DNA from: Trochalopteron elliotii | Lineage: Eukaryota > Chordata > Aves > Passeriformes > Leiothrichidae | Direction of reading: 5' to 3' | NCBI GenBank assembly: GCA_024734555.1 | Contig: JANPWX010000080.1 | Location: 954,263 to 1,018,262, forward strand | Length of the DNA stretch: 64,000 nt | Shown: positions 36,558 through 49,199 of the stretch, piece after piece | Numbering within the stretch: the first letter of the stretch is position 1 | How the letters are laid out: each line of letters opens with the position of its first letter | The notes under the pieces: generated by a model | Seen by the model: only the letters and a program-made list of their open reading frames with translations | What the model was told of the DNA's origin: nothing | The model's database searches: none | Program-made: the position numbers and the translations under genes

Positions 36558-39500
36558 GTAAACCAAGACAAAACCAGTTGAATTCATAGACACTTTTAGA
36601 TACTGAGAATAAGCCTTGCTTATATTTCACTTATTTTAATTTTTAAACATACCTCTGGTTTTTCAAGATACATAATATGAAAGGAGAAGGCAGAGAAATA
36701 AGAGCAAGCCTGAAGACCAGACTTGGATTTAGGCAACTTTTAATGGATTCTGGTGCCATAACTTCATGCTCATAAATGTGGATGCAATTGCTCAGAATCT
36801 TATAAGAGTCAAATTTTGCCTTTTAAACAGAATTAACTACTCATGGTGATTGTTTGGGTGCATTCATCTGAAGAACTGAAGTGGAGATCTTGAAGTACAG
36901 GAAGTTTCTAGAAAGTCCTGAGTTTCATTTATTTTTTTCCAGTATTTGCTTGTATGAGGACCCAGGGCAAAGAATTATTGCTTTGCTCACCAAACTAAGT
37001 TCCCTCAGTCTGTCCTTATGTATTTTCATCCCAAGGAGAAAGATTTCCTGCCTCTGTGAGCCACATGCCAGATTCTTCAGGTGGCCTAGTGCAGGTGGGA
37101 GAGGACTCCAGCTCCTGGGGGACTTCACAGGCCTGTATGGGGTGGGGTCCAGGCTGTAGCTACATAGCTGAGCAGTGTTGGCACAACATAACTATATGCA
37201 AGAATATCTCTACAGAAACTCCCAAACAGCTGTACTAGTTGGTTACAGAAAAGAAAAAACCAACCAAAAGCCTTCTGTGGAGAAAACATTATTTCCTAAC
37301 TACATGTATCTGATCATTTGATTTCCTGACACATGAGTTTTGCCCCCCAAAATCAGAACATGCCTGAGTTAGTTTTATCCAAATCCTGCCAAATTTGTAG
37401 AGGATTCCCCTGTGGTTTTTTGGTGTTTTTTTTTTTGGTTTGTTGGGTTTTTTTGTTCTACTTGGCACCAGTTGTGTATTCTAATGCCAGAAAACCATTC
37501 AGAAAGATACTTACTAGCTTATTAAAGTGTTCTTGAAACATATACATGGGAGTAGTGGTCTCTGCATTGTGGAGACAAATATTTAATTAGGTATGTTGAA
37601 AAAAACAGATAAAATTTTGTTTGTTGATTTGCACGTCTCCAGTCAAATCAGGAGGCTAAAGAGGAGAGTTTTGCATCATCTTCAGAATGCACTAAAACAC
37701 AGTTTCATTAGGGGTAAGTACACAAAATGGAACTTGGCAGGCAACCAAAATAGACAGTTCCTGAGAAGGCTCCTACAAACTAGCTCAGCTGGAACCATAC
37801 TGGATTTTGATTTAAATTCTTGCCGAAGAATGAATATGTGTGTATGTGTGGGGGTTGTGCATGTGTTCAGGGGTGGGGACAGGGTCAGTTCTTGAACTGC
37901 AGCAGTTGTGTGCAGAGCTCTGTGAAAACCACGTGGTCCTGGTCTGCTTCTCTGCAGAGTGAACAATAGAATCACTGGATTTCACAAACCACTGAAAACG
38001 ATGTACAATTTAGGCTTCTCATACAAAACTTACACTCCTCACGTGATTTAGTAAGGTAGCCTCAGCTGACAGTCTGTGAATCACTGCTGGTATTGCTCAT
38101 AGTCTATAGGTGGCCATACAAAGCAATGCCTTGCTATGTGAGTGATACAGAATTTGATGGCTGTATCCATATAATTGTCTACATTTCAGCTTCACTCAAG
38201 TTAGACAAATCTGAAACTGGAACCTGTAACGTTTTAAAAGTGTAGGCTGTAGCTGAATACAGCAAACAGAAAATGCAAGCCAAAGGACAGAAAGATCTGA
38301 AGAAGGCTGATCTTTCATAGAATAAAGCTGCTTCTCATGCCATGGGTCTCTGAAGTCACTTTTGAAACTGCAAATGAAAGGCAGCTGAGAGCACTAGCAA
38401 ACTGGATCAGGGCCAAGTGCATCTGAATCCTGTTGATTCTAAAGAGTGGCTGATCAAATACTGCAGGGATGGTGGTCACAGCAAGAACTTTAAGGGGCCA
38501 GAATGGGGGTATGGAAGAAGGGGGCACAAGAAGTGGGGTTCTCATTCTTGCCTTGGTTTGTGTAATGAGGGAGATGGCAGAATGACTGCTGTGATAATCA
38601 CTGTCAGATTCTAGAAAGCAGGACTGCTCATGGTGAAAGTGGTCTTGGTATGTGTTTTTCAGCAGAAGTCAGTTTAATCCCTCATGGTTCAGTAAGACAT
38701 GATGAAACAGTCAGGAAGTCCTATCAGTTAGCTAGATGTTACTTAATGCATCCAGTATCACCAGTAAATCCAGGGCAAATATGCTAGCCTGGAGGGGCCC
38801 TAATTTCAGCACATTTCTTAGCTGAGTAGGAAAAGAAATTAGGCTTAATGGTAGCTAAACTGGAAAATGTACAGTCTATTTACAGACAGTAACACTGTGC
38901 TTCTGTCCTGGCAGAAGCTGAAGCATCAGTCCTGACCCTGAATTTATAGCCAGAACACACCAGTACACATATCCTGCATGCCATGCTTGCTTGGTTTAAT
39001 GGTTGCACATGGTCCCATTGTGTCTGGCTTAGCTGTGTGTCCTGCTGCAGGATAAGCACTGCCTAGAGTTTGCATCCTCCCTTCTGAGACCCCTGTAGGC
39101 CCTTCCGTGATCCCATTTATATCTTGCCATTAAATGCCAGCCAAGGTTCTGATCTCTGTTGTGCTAAGGGCTAGCAAACTGCAAAATACACATGAATAAG
39201 TCCTACCATTAGAGTGCCCAAGGAAAATTCCAAACACCTTGCTTATGCCCAGCTCAGACTTTGAAAGGCAAGCTCTGCTTGGATGGGATTTTTATTGCTG
39301 CATTCAGCTGCTGCTGCCCAGGGTGCCTGTCTTGGAGAGTGACACTTGATTAATAGTGCTCATTTGCACAAAAGCCTCCTCAGGATGATGTTAAGCTTGG
39401 CTATTCAACTTTTAGCCAAGAACCTGCGGATGACACCTAATTTGTGCAAAACAGAGCAGACACTGTCTGTCCTCATCAGTAAAATAAAAGTGCTGCACAC

Positions 39501-40213
39501 AGAAGCTACAGCTCCTGGTGTGCAGTCCATGTCCATGCAGGCAGCCTGGCACTCACCAAAGGAGGAGGTGTGTGCTGGCCCTGCTCACAGCTCTGCTGCT
39601 CTCTGGCCAAGCGGGGCCCCTCGGCACCCCGGCCTGCTGGCCAGAGACCCTCTGCTGAGGGTGTTGCCTGCAGACCTCACATCTGATCCCATATTGGGAA
39701 TCTGGGGAGATTAGAGAGGCACAGAATCCATAAACTGACTGTTTCTTGGCTGGTTTGGTAATGTTTTTAATTGATTGCAGACACCTGCAGTCCCTTTCCA
39801 AAGTAAGTAGACAGCCCTGAAACTAACAAAGAAGAGATGTGTAGAGCAAAGAAAGATGAAATGGATCCCCTTTTTTTTCTGCTCCAGCCCCATTTTGGTA
39901 ACTGGTGTGGATGAGAGTAAATACATTCTGGTGTGAATGTCAAGTAACCTGTGACAGAGTTAAAATTTGCTGTAGAGGAAAAGCATGCTGTTGAGTGGAG
40001 GCCCAGGCTGGGGAGTCTCCGTGCTTCTGGCAGCAAGAGCAGCACTTCTGGAGAGCTCCAGAGACGCCTAATGGAAGTGCCAGGAGCAAGAACTGAGTTC
40101 TTTGCAATGGCAAAGGATAGCACATGTGGTAATTACCCACAAACTACTCCAGAACTCTTATTTTATGGTCTGAATCATGTTGTACAGCAGTTAAGAAGCA
40201 AATACCTGGTGTC

Positions 40214-40240
40214 TGTGTGTGTGTGTGTGTGTATATATAT
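40214..40240 (+). repeat. Compound microsatellite (TG)9-(TA)4
   Basis: A pure TG run (40214-40232) passes directly into a TA run ending at 40240. It is potentially polymorphic. Confidence 0.85.
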
Positions 40241-40977
40241 ACATATTTAAAAATTCAAGCTCAGCATAGACCATTTGGGATCATTTTCCATTCTGTGCTG
40301 CTGTGGGAGGAGCTGGCAGAACTGCAGCTGCATTCAAGGCTAATCTGGCAGGGCACATACCAGATGTTGGAGAAGTGCTTTGCTTGGGCAGTATGAATAG
40401 TTACAGCCTTACACAGCTCTAGTAGCTTCTGTAGGGGATACAACAGGGTTAATACTCAAAGGCTGCTTTGTATAAGATCAGGAGAAGAAACTCCCCTGAT
40501 TGTTTCTGCAGAGACCAGGGTCACAGGAGTCTCAGGGTCTTCCTGCAAAGTTGGGTAGCACACGCAAATGCACTTCAGAGGTGACATTTAGGTTCTCATT
40601 TAGAGAGTGCATGGCCTCAGCACAGCTCCTAAGAGTTTGTTTGCAGTTTTGTGTTCACAATGCATGCTAGTTGATTTGTTTTCTTTTTGGTTTTTTTTGT
40701 ATCTTGCTACTGACCTTAATAGGAAAAGTCTTTCTCATAAAGCAGTGGTCGAAGACCCAGCCATGTGGAATTGTATTCTTACAGGACTTCAAGTGTTTGA
40801 ACATGGTACTTGGTCCTTCTCTGTATTATGACAATTCATATGTCAGGGTATCTCAGAAATGAAAAATGCTCCTGATTATCAGAGGAAATACTGTTTCTTG
40901 AGGTAATAATGTAGGCTGTGCATGAGAATTTCATGTGAGTGGCTTTCTTTTGTGGTTTGCATTTATGCATTTCTTCA

Positions 40978-41178
40978 CCTAGAGGGTGGTCAGGCACTGA
41001 AACAGGCTCCCCAGGGCAGTGGTCACAGCACCACCCTGACAGAGTTGGAGAAGTGTTTGGACAATGCTCTCAGGCAGAGGGTGTGACTCTTGGGGATGGT
41101 GCTGTGCTGGGCCAGGAGTTGGACTTGATGCCCCTTGTGGGTCTCTTCCAGCTCAGCACATTCTGTGATTCTGTAAGG
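40978..41178 (+). mobile_element. CR1 LINE 3'-end fragment, sense orientation
   Basis: About 200 bases match the 3' part of the copy at 16253-16620. Shared pieces include AGGCTCCCCAGGGCAGTGGT, TTTGGACAATGCTCTCAGGC and CAGGAGTTGGACTTGAT, then TCTTCCAGCTCAG and the terminal TTCTGTGATTCTGTAAG. It is strongly 5'-truncated, as is usual for CR1, and carries no intact open frame. The 5' edge (CTAGAGGGTGG) is approximate. It keeps the GTGTGACTCTTGGGG segment, which is altered in the first copy. Confidence 0.92.
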
Positions 41179-41895
41179 CTCATGTTCAGCTTTTCAGTTA
41201 AAACCAAAAGAGAGATTGAATAGCTATGCTAGAAGTTTATCATTTCAGTTATGCATATTGTGAGCAGACTTCCTTGATATCAACAGTTGATTCCATAATT
41301 TTCTTGATGTTTTTAATTTTCCATGTGCAAGAGAAATGCAGTATTTGTTGCTTTCTAGACAATACTGACTCTGACTACACAATATATAGAAAATATATTG
41401 AGTAAGGAAATGGAATGTACTTTCTGTAGTATTTAAAAAATTGTAAGTTTATAATAACAAGAATAAAACATTTTCCACAGAGAGGAGGAGTTAATTCCAA
41501 AAGTTATCTCTGAGTAAATTGCAATAGAAAGAAATCTCTTCTAAAGATGCAAGGAAGAAATAAAATGTATTTTATTAATTTTGAAACATTTTCACGTATT
41601 TTCCTTCAGAATTGTTTTCAAATTTCTCTTTGCAGGGATTTTCTTTCATTAAGTGTTTAAATCCATAAATAGTAACTATTCAGTTTAGAAGTATATATTT
41701 TGTATTAGAAAGTTGATGTATTAGTGCAACAGTAATCTCCCTTTCAATATGATGATTTGTCATATGTGCTTATTACAGATGGTAGTTATACCTTTCAGCA
41801 ATATAGTGTACACTGAAGTTGATGTGGTACATGTATACATCTAAGCTGATATCTGTGTTTAAAGGTCCATATGCTTTCTTTTTTCCCCCCTCCAG

Positions 41896-42064
41896 ATCAA
41901 GTTTTCCCTCCCTCGTGCAACATAAAAAAGAATTTTCTCTCTTTAAATTACCTTGCGGGATACCTACAACCAAAACCAGCAGAGGGGTGTCTTATGGCTA
42001 ACTTAGTCCAAGAAAGAGAAGTTCATATCATTGAACTAAGCACTCCAAATTCCAATCCTAACAG
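41896..42064 (+). CDS. TGFBR3: TGFBR3 exon (human exon 6 equivalent): orphan domain
   Basis: This exon encodes the end of residue 170 (Asp) through 225, plus two bases of residue 226. It reads QVFPPSCNIKKNFLSLNYL, followed by YLQPKPAEGC and EVHIIELSTPNSNP. C177 and C201 match conserved orphan-domain cysteines. A long pyrimidine tract precedes the acceptor CCCCTCCAG at 41895, and the donor is GTAAAG at 42065. The split codon AG|T gives Ser226. The central segment (LMANLVQERE) is the variable part compared with mammals. Confidence 0.97.
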
Positions 42065-44329
42065 GTAAAGTATCATCTAAATAGACTAAAACTGTTTGAA
42101 ATAATAGCAAAATATTCACTTGTCTAATAAAAGCTATCTGAAAGTAGCTATTTCATCCTTAAAGAAAAGCTTGGGCTTTAGTACTTTGCCTTAAATAGAA
42201 ATTGGTTCTTCAGTATGTAAAGATTTTGAATTCTGCTTCATAATCATAGGATTTTTCTGGACAAGACTGCAAAGCACAGCTTTTATGGACTATATACTGC
42301 TCCCCTTCTTGCTCAATCAATCACATTTTTCCAAGGATAAGGTGAATAAGGGAATATCAGTAAGGGCAGTATCTGACAGAGAGGTTTTAAGGTTAGACCA
42401 CTGTATGAGGAGGTGAGACAGAGGTTGAAAGTCATCTTGACCTGTCACAGGTAGGGATGACTGGCAGCAAGGTCTAGGACAGTGGCTCCCAAACAGTGTC
42501 CAGAGGCTGCAAGTGATCTGTGGTCTATGGGAAGTGTTCCACAGTTGCCCTAAAGATTCACAGCAGTATTGTCTGTCAAGTCTCCAGTTTAAGGGACAGT
42601 TTGATAATTACAAGAAATGTTAAGGGTTGACAGTAGTGCACTGACCAAAAAAGTTTTTAACCACTGGTTAGGAAAAGTAACTCTCTGTACATGTGATGAG
42701 GATTTTATAAACTGTTAAAGATATTTTGGGGGAGTAAGACATTTGAAATACTCATCCTTTGCTGTTCTTTAGATCTTAGTGGGAGAACATGAGTGGGGGT
42801 TGCTTCAGACAGTCATACTTGGAAAAACTCTTCCTAAGTGCCAAGTATGATTGCTAGAATAGAAATTTGCTATGAAACTTAGATGGTTACAATTTCATCA
42901 GAGATAAGGTAGAATTAAAATCCTGTCTGCTTACTGCATTCACTGGCTATCTTGCCTTGTCTGGTTCTGCTCCTCGTGCAGCTGCATGTGAGTGCATCCT
43001 GTCCCTAATGAGAAAATCACACAGGGAGATGGAGGTGGGAGGAGGTGTTTTTGTAAAAAGATAATTCTCATTGCAAAATGTTGAACCCAGAGCCTGATGA
43101 TTTTCTTGCATAGTAACCTGGGGAGAGTAAGAAAATGTTGAGGTGTAGTGGAAGCAGAGTAGGTAACCCCAAATGAGGATGTAGCCCCATACTGAACAGA
43201 GCTGATGCTAAGCATCATTCCAAGTCCCTTGTAGTGCTGCACAGTGAAAACCCTGGTTCCAAGCTTTTGGCTTTGGATGATAGTACAATAGGAATTTGCT
43301 TTTGAGATGATAACGCTCCAAAAAGTTTAAATGTTTTGCTATTAGAAGTAAAAAAATCCAAAGGTACTAAGTTAATTTGTTCTTAGTTTTATCCACAGCT
43401 ATCCTTACAAAGTTTGAATCCCCAAAGAAACATACAGAAGCTGAGCTGGGCATGTATAAAACTGCAGGAGGACCAAAGGTCCCAAGATAGACTAAGTCTC
43501 AGTGTAGAATATTAGTTGGAAGCTATTACTTGGGGATGAGCACATTCTTGTAATGTATGGCCCCATGAGATGGTCTGGAAGCATAGGTTTTTCTGTTGGA
43601 TTTTGGTATTTTGCATTATGAGATGTTATTGATGTGCAGGAACTCATTTGCTCTACTTATTTTACTGTGATCTTGAAAATCTGGATAGTTTTCATCTGTT
43701 TTCCAACAAGCAGTAGGCTGGACGTGTGGGTTTTTTTTCTTCTTAAAATAAGTGTATATCCAGAAGTAGTGGAAACTGAATACACTGCTTAATTCCTCAA
43801 AGCATGCAAGATCTTAAAGTCATTCCACAATTTAACTGTTTAGGCAGAGACACCCCCCAGTATAGTAACTTGTAGTTTGGGTTGGGTTTTTTATGCATGT
43901 GTGTTAATCTGCTTGTCTTCTTTACTTTTTTTAAGGTATTATTTTAAGTTTTAATACTGTTAAAGCCAGAGGAAACTGAAACAGTTATATTTAGGCACTG
44001 CCACAGTGAAATAAGAAAATTATGTCCACTTTAGAAAGCAACCTGCTAGTCATAGAACTTACCTGCACTAAGTAATAGGTGAATTGAGTAGCACACTTCT
44101 TGTAAATAAGAGATTTTTTTATATTCTAAAAAGTACTTGTATCTATTGTTATGCAAAATCACTTATGTGTATATGGAATAACAATCTGTTTTGCACATGC
44201 TGTGTTGCCTGGGATAATATCCAGCATTTTAATCAGCTGGCCAGACAGTGGAAACATGATGGATTGGAAGAAGGTTGATAGCTGAAAATTTCTGGCTTTC
44301 TGTTCTAACTTTCTGTTTTCCACACACAG
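42065..44329 (+). other. TGFBR3: Intron of about 2.3 kb
   Basis: No coding features were seen. It contains an inverted repeat with an 18-nt loop: TCATACTTGG (42814-42823 region) against CCAAGTATGA (42841-42850). Otherwise I see only AT-rich unique sequence. Confidence 0.85.
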
Positions 44330-44477
44330 TGCTCTCCAGGTGGATATAATCGTTGACATTAAACCATCTCAGCCAGGCGCCAGACTTGTCAGAGATGTCG
44401 TACTTATCCTCAAGTGCAGAAAGTCTGTCAATTGGGTTATCAAGTCTCATGATGTCCAGGGAAAGCTGGAAGTGATT
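44330..44477 (+). CDS. TGFBR3: TGFBR3 exon (human exon 7 equivalent): orphan domain
   Basis: This exon encodes the last base of residue 226 and residues 227-275. Conserved text includes ALQVDIIVDIKPSQ, then VLILKCRKSVNWVIKS with C255, then DVQGKLEVI. The acceptor is CCACACACAG ending at 44329 and the donor is GTAAGT at 44478. The 3' end is in phase 0. The PSQPGARLVRD segment differs most from human (PSQEDLEVVKN). Confidence 0.97.
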
Positions 44478-47400
44478 GTAAGTTAAGGCACTTTTATTTT
44501 TCAAGAGCTATCATAATGCAACAGTATAGAATTCATTTAAATGTGATGTAGTGCTAGACCATGTTGATTTCTGAATGTTTTCTCTTGGCTGCTTCTTTCT
44601 AATGATTACTGCATTTTAAGGAGTAAATGCACAAACTTTTTATTCTCATCAACTTTTAATATATTGGCTATAAAACTGACCAACACATTACAGAAGCCAG
44701 GTGATTTGAGCAAGGATTTAGTCTATCTTTTTGACTTTTGTTGAAGCACCCTAAACACAGAGTTGGATGTTCATCTCTTTTTGCTGTTACGTTGGTGAAT
44801 GGATCAACAAGTTCATGTCAGAAGTTGGAATGATGACTTCAAGTGCAGAATAGATAATATTAGATATGCAGCACACTTCCACATCGCTGTAGAAGTGGAA
44901 ACCCTTTCACTTCTGCTTGTGGTTGTAGTAGTATCTATCCCTCTTCCCTGCCAGTGCTTCTGTCTCCAGTAAGTGTTTGGTCAAATTGACCTCACCTCTC
45001 CTCAGACAGCAAAAAAAACAACTTTTTTAAAGTTAACACCAGGCTCTCCAAAGTTAAACTTCTAAAACTACTGGAGATGCTGATTCATGTTGATTCTTGG
45101 TACAAGGCTTTGTGGATTAACACCATTTTTACTAAGAAAATGTGTGTTCTCTTGTTCTGAAATAAATAAATATAATTAAACTGGTCTTGCAGCCTGTGAA
45201 TTTGTGGCCTATTTCTGTCTTAAGTAAACAGTTAAGAGCACATTGTACAGTTGAGCTGCATGTTTGCTCAGGACCACCCGGTAGCCTCACAATTAGCAGT
45301 TTTGCAGCAATTCAGTTGCATTTTCAATCTCCAGTTCTTGATATTTATTAGAATTTTACTTTGCTTAGTTGCTTGCTACTTGTAATCTGTGCAGAGGAAA
45401 TTCTGGCAGAATGCAAAGGCTAATTGATCTAAATCACCTAAGAAAGTAGATTGGTAAGCAGGATTTCATAGTAGCTTTTGAGAATGAAGGAAAATAAAAG
45501 AAAGCTAATTTTGGTGTTGCTCAGAAAATTGAATGGAAAAATTATCTAGGGTGGGTGATGGAGTTGCCTCTTGATCCCTGACACGTATTTATCTTACAGA
45601 CAGGAAAGGATGTTCTGGTCATTCTGTAGGTCCAAAATAGTCAGTCCTTAAAGACAAAGGTCAAGGTTGGTTGCTGAGGATTGCCACTCTTGTAAGCAGA
45701 CGGATGAAAAAGAATGCTTGACTTCAAAGTTTCATTCTGGGTTATTACATAAAATTCACCCCTGTATATTTGGGCATATGTGAATTTACTTTCACAGGAT
45801 AGAGAATTGTAATTGGTTCACACCATGCTAGGAGATAGCTCTAGTAGCATATTCCATGTGCATGAAGCTCTCACTTTATGTATTATCAATTTCACAAGAC
45901 AATTTCTACAGGTTTTTAAAGTTTCTAAAATGCTGCAGTTGAATGTAGAAAAGCAAGACTGCTTTAAAAACTTTATTTCTAAAGTTCTTCTTTATTAATT
46001 ATTGAGAATATAAGTAAAAAGTATAATTAAAAATAGTTTCTGTAATGACTGACAGCAGGTAACATTTTATTTAGATTAACTAAAAAAGAAAGTAATACAT
46101 TAAATATGTACAGACTTTAAAGGACTTTGTATTCATGTTCGGATTTGTAACTATTTACTACTTCATTTATATAGATGCTTCATTTTCTAAATATGTGTTC
46201 ATTTTCCTTTATTTAGAAGGGGGTGAGGGAGGGAACTAAACTCCCCCATGTCATTAAAAAGCCTGCATATTCAGCATTTAGGATCTCTTCATATCTTTAT
46301 TAAGCTGAATGCTTTTCCAAGCCCAAATTTAGACAATGCATAAAAACATTACTAAGCAATTAGGTAATGTTTCACAATGTTCTTTTTATTAGTTGAAGCA
46401 GTTCCATGCACTTCAATTTTCCTAACTTCTTGCCCTCACTACAAATTAGAATTGTCTTGAGGGGATTGGCAAGCTGAGAGGGGAAGGTTAGTGCTAAGCT
46501 GCCTCGAACCCAGGACTGTAAGTTGCTGAGGTCTAAGTTCACAGACAAGAAATGGAAAAGATGTTTTAGGCCATATAGCTCATCTCCCAGCTTGCTGTGT
46601 TTCTTCAAAACTCTGAAAGAGGATGGACACAAAACCCCAGTAAAATGGGAGTACTTTAGATAAATTATTTGCACATGGTGTATGTGCAGTGCTTTCCTCC
46701 CAGGCTGTGTTTAACTCCTGTGTTGAGTCCTACATGCAGTGCTTGTATCCTGCTGTTCTCATAGCTTCCTTTGCAGCTGGTGTCCCTCTGCAAAGCTGGG
46801 AACTGTGCAGTGATGTTCCAGAAAGAAATTAAGTTTGTTGAGGGGCAAGGAGTGAGAGAGGTGCAATGCACAAAACAGACCTTTGAAGGTTTCAGAAGCT
46901 TGGAGGGAAGGTTGTTTACCTGAGAACAATTGCCCACCACTTTCTGAAATGGTGTCTATTCAGAGTAGGTTGGTGGGGGCTCAGATTGCCTGGTTTCAGT
47001 CGCTGTGTGTGAAAGTGTTGGCAGGGCAGGCAAGTGAAGGAAGGTCTATTCTTGCAAGCCCTCGTTGTTGCTTTTGTTTCAGTGAGGCAGTGCAAGACTG
47101 AACATTTACAGGCCCAGTGAGGAGGGGTGTAAACAAGCCCTGGAAATGCTCGGGTGCCAGCTAGGACAGTAAAGTTCTGAGATAATATTTGTTCAGCTGT
47201 CTCCTCATGACAGAATAGTAAAGAGATGCAGCAAAGTTGGGGTAGCATAATAACTCCCACCAGTCAAAGCTGTGTGGTAATATGAAAATACGTGGTCAGT
47301 CGTGTCCAGATTTGCATGTGTTGAAGATCAGAGTAGTTGATCCCAAAGAGTAGTGAGGCACTAAAATTAGGATACCTGTTGCTCCTATTTCTTATCTTCA

Positions 47401-49009
47401 GTGGCCTTTGCTGAGCACTGATAACTGTTCTGGTAACATTGTCCTCAGACCAGGTGCTCTGTACTTAAAGTTATCTTTAACTTCAGTTGTGAAGCTCCAA
47501 GTGTTCAAAGGCTACAGAACTGGGTCTTTAGGGAGAAATGAGGGAGGGAGCTAAAGGTACACTATACCATTCCATCAGGATTCTCTGCATGCTTTATTCA
47601 CTTCTTTGTTCAAAAACTCATTCTGATGTCAGGTAGAGAAGTGCAGAGTGAGCTGTCTGACCTGTGTAGCATGTTCATATGAGCACTGTCTAAGAGAGAT
47701 CTCTCTAGTCAATCTTCTGGTGTTCTAGAGTGAAAGAGATTTAAGATTTGTTCACATTGAGGAAAAACCAGTGGAGATGAAAAGAAGATGCAGCCTAAAT
47801 GATGGAGAAGGTAATGGAGCATGGGAATGAAAGTGTTTGTGGAACATTCCATAGTATCAGCTGCATTAGAAAGTGCATTTCAATCACATTGCAGAAATCA
47901 TTGAAAAGTGGTCATTGTGCTTTTCCTGCAGCATCTATGTCCAGCTTGTTCTGTAGCCACTGATGTGATTGTTATAGTGATAATAGTGATACTGTGACTG
48001 TAAGACTGAATATATATGTATTTAGCTTTGGTGTGAATGATTACATGTTAAAGATGCCAAGCTGCTGAATACAAGTTTGTGTAATACCAGTGAGTATTTT
48101 TGAACTGCCCCTCTAACAGTGAGAGATGCTTGTTATGTTCCTTTGACTTGCCCCTTTGGGCAAAAAAATTTGAAATTTTACAAAACATTTACAGGAGAAT
48201 GAAAACGAAGTGGTTGTGTGACTCATTTATTTAATAACAATTCATCATGTTAATTCATAAGGTCAGCATGTGCCTTTATGAGTTTGCTGTATCGACGTAT
48301 TTGTGTAAAACTTGTATTGTTAATTAATTCTAAAATCTTTTCACGTGCAGAAAGTATATGTTGTTTTTTTAAGTGGTCTGGCCATGCATAAATGTGCATG
48401 GTCTCGATTAGTGCTCTATTACGTGTTTACTGTTTAACAAACTCAACACTTTGAAGGAGGCACACAGCATTTCTAGGGTGAAGCTCATTCAGACACAGCC
48501 TGTCCTTGGTGCCAGCTGACTTACAGCATTAGCTGGTATCAGCTCTATTTGGTGAGCATGCTTTTTGCCTTTTTCAGTAATGCTCATTTGAACAAAGGTT
48601 TTTCTTTATCCAGCTTAAGTAATGCTCTAATCCAAGAAATTAAGGGGACACTTGAAAATTCATTAGTCATCTTGAGTTCACTTAAGGAGTAATTTCAGTT
48701 CAGTTTTGAAGAAAGTATGGCATTATAAAAAAGGCTGTAAATATGTCTCGTTTAGGGATTAACAGTTTCTGGTTGCCTTGATTTATTGTACTCCAGGCAG
48801 AGGCTGAGAGGAAGCAGGGGGTTCTTTTCCATCTGTGCAGCAGTTATGTGCCTAAGGTGGCAGGGTTTGGTTTACTTCCCAGGTGTCCTGAGTTTGCTGT
48901 TATTTAGTAGGTAAAACAGAATAAAAAACCAGGGTTCAATCAATGTCACTATTCCATCATAAGTATCCTTAAGAAGTAAATCACAAACCAAGTTCTTCTT
49001 TATTTACAG
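44478..49009 (+). other. TGFBR3: Intron of about 4.5 kb
   Basis: No exon was recognised. A 14-base perfect palindrome (AGAGAGATCTCTCT) lies at 47693-47706, and an interrupted purine-rich run at about 46217-46235. Moderately GC-rich sequence at 46660-47260 carries overlapping frames of 70-115 codons on both strands with no family resemblance. Confidence 0.8.
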
Positions 49010-49199
49010 ACATCAAACAGTATTGGTTTTGGAAAAGAAACAGAACGATCCATGACTATGAGTAAATCAGTAATACCTGACCTTCCCTCTTTGCATGAGA
49101 GTTTGATCAAGTGGGCTTATGAGCACAATTATAGTCCAGTTATTTCCTACACAAAAGCACCTGTTGCTAACAGATTTCATCTGCAACTTGAAGATACAG
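49010..49199 (+). CDS. TGFBR3: TGFBR3 exon (human exon 8 equivalent): end of orphan domain
   Basis: This exon encodes residues 276-338 plus the first base of 339. It begins TSNSIGFGKETERSMTMSKS, and ends near APVANRFHLQLED. Both blocks are diagnostic for betaglycan. The acceptor is TATTTACAG ending at 49009 and the donor is GTAAGT at 49200. It closes the orphan domain; the next exon starts the linker. Confidence 0.97.

Larger units (their letters stand above)
36558..41895 (+). other. TGFBR3: Intron of about 5.3 kb
   Basis: It contains a T/G-rich tract (about 37413-37456), a long-loop G-run cluster (38494-38537), a compound TG/TA microsatellite (40214-40240) and the second CR1 fragment (40978-41178). 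A GC-richer patch lies at about 39500-39700. I recognised no exon. Confidence 0.85.

Noticed and set aside
36925..37128. Possible antisense CR1 fragment (CCCTCAGTCTGTCCTTATG and following)
   Set aside because: The resemblance to antisense CR1 is limited to about 20 bases and the flanks do not match, so it is not supported by eye.
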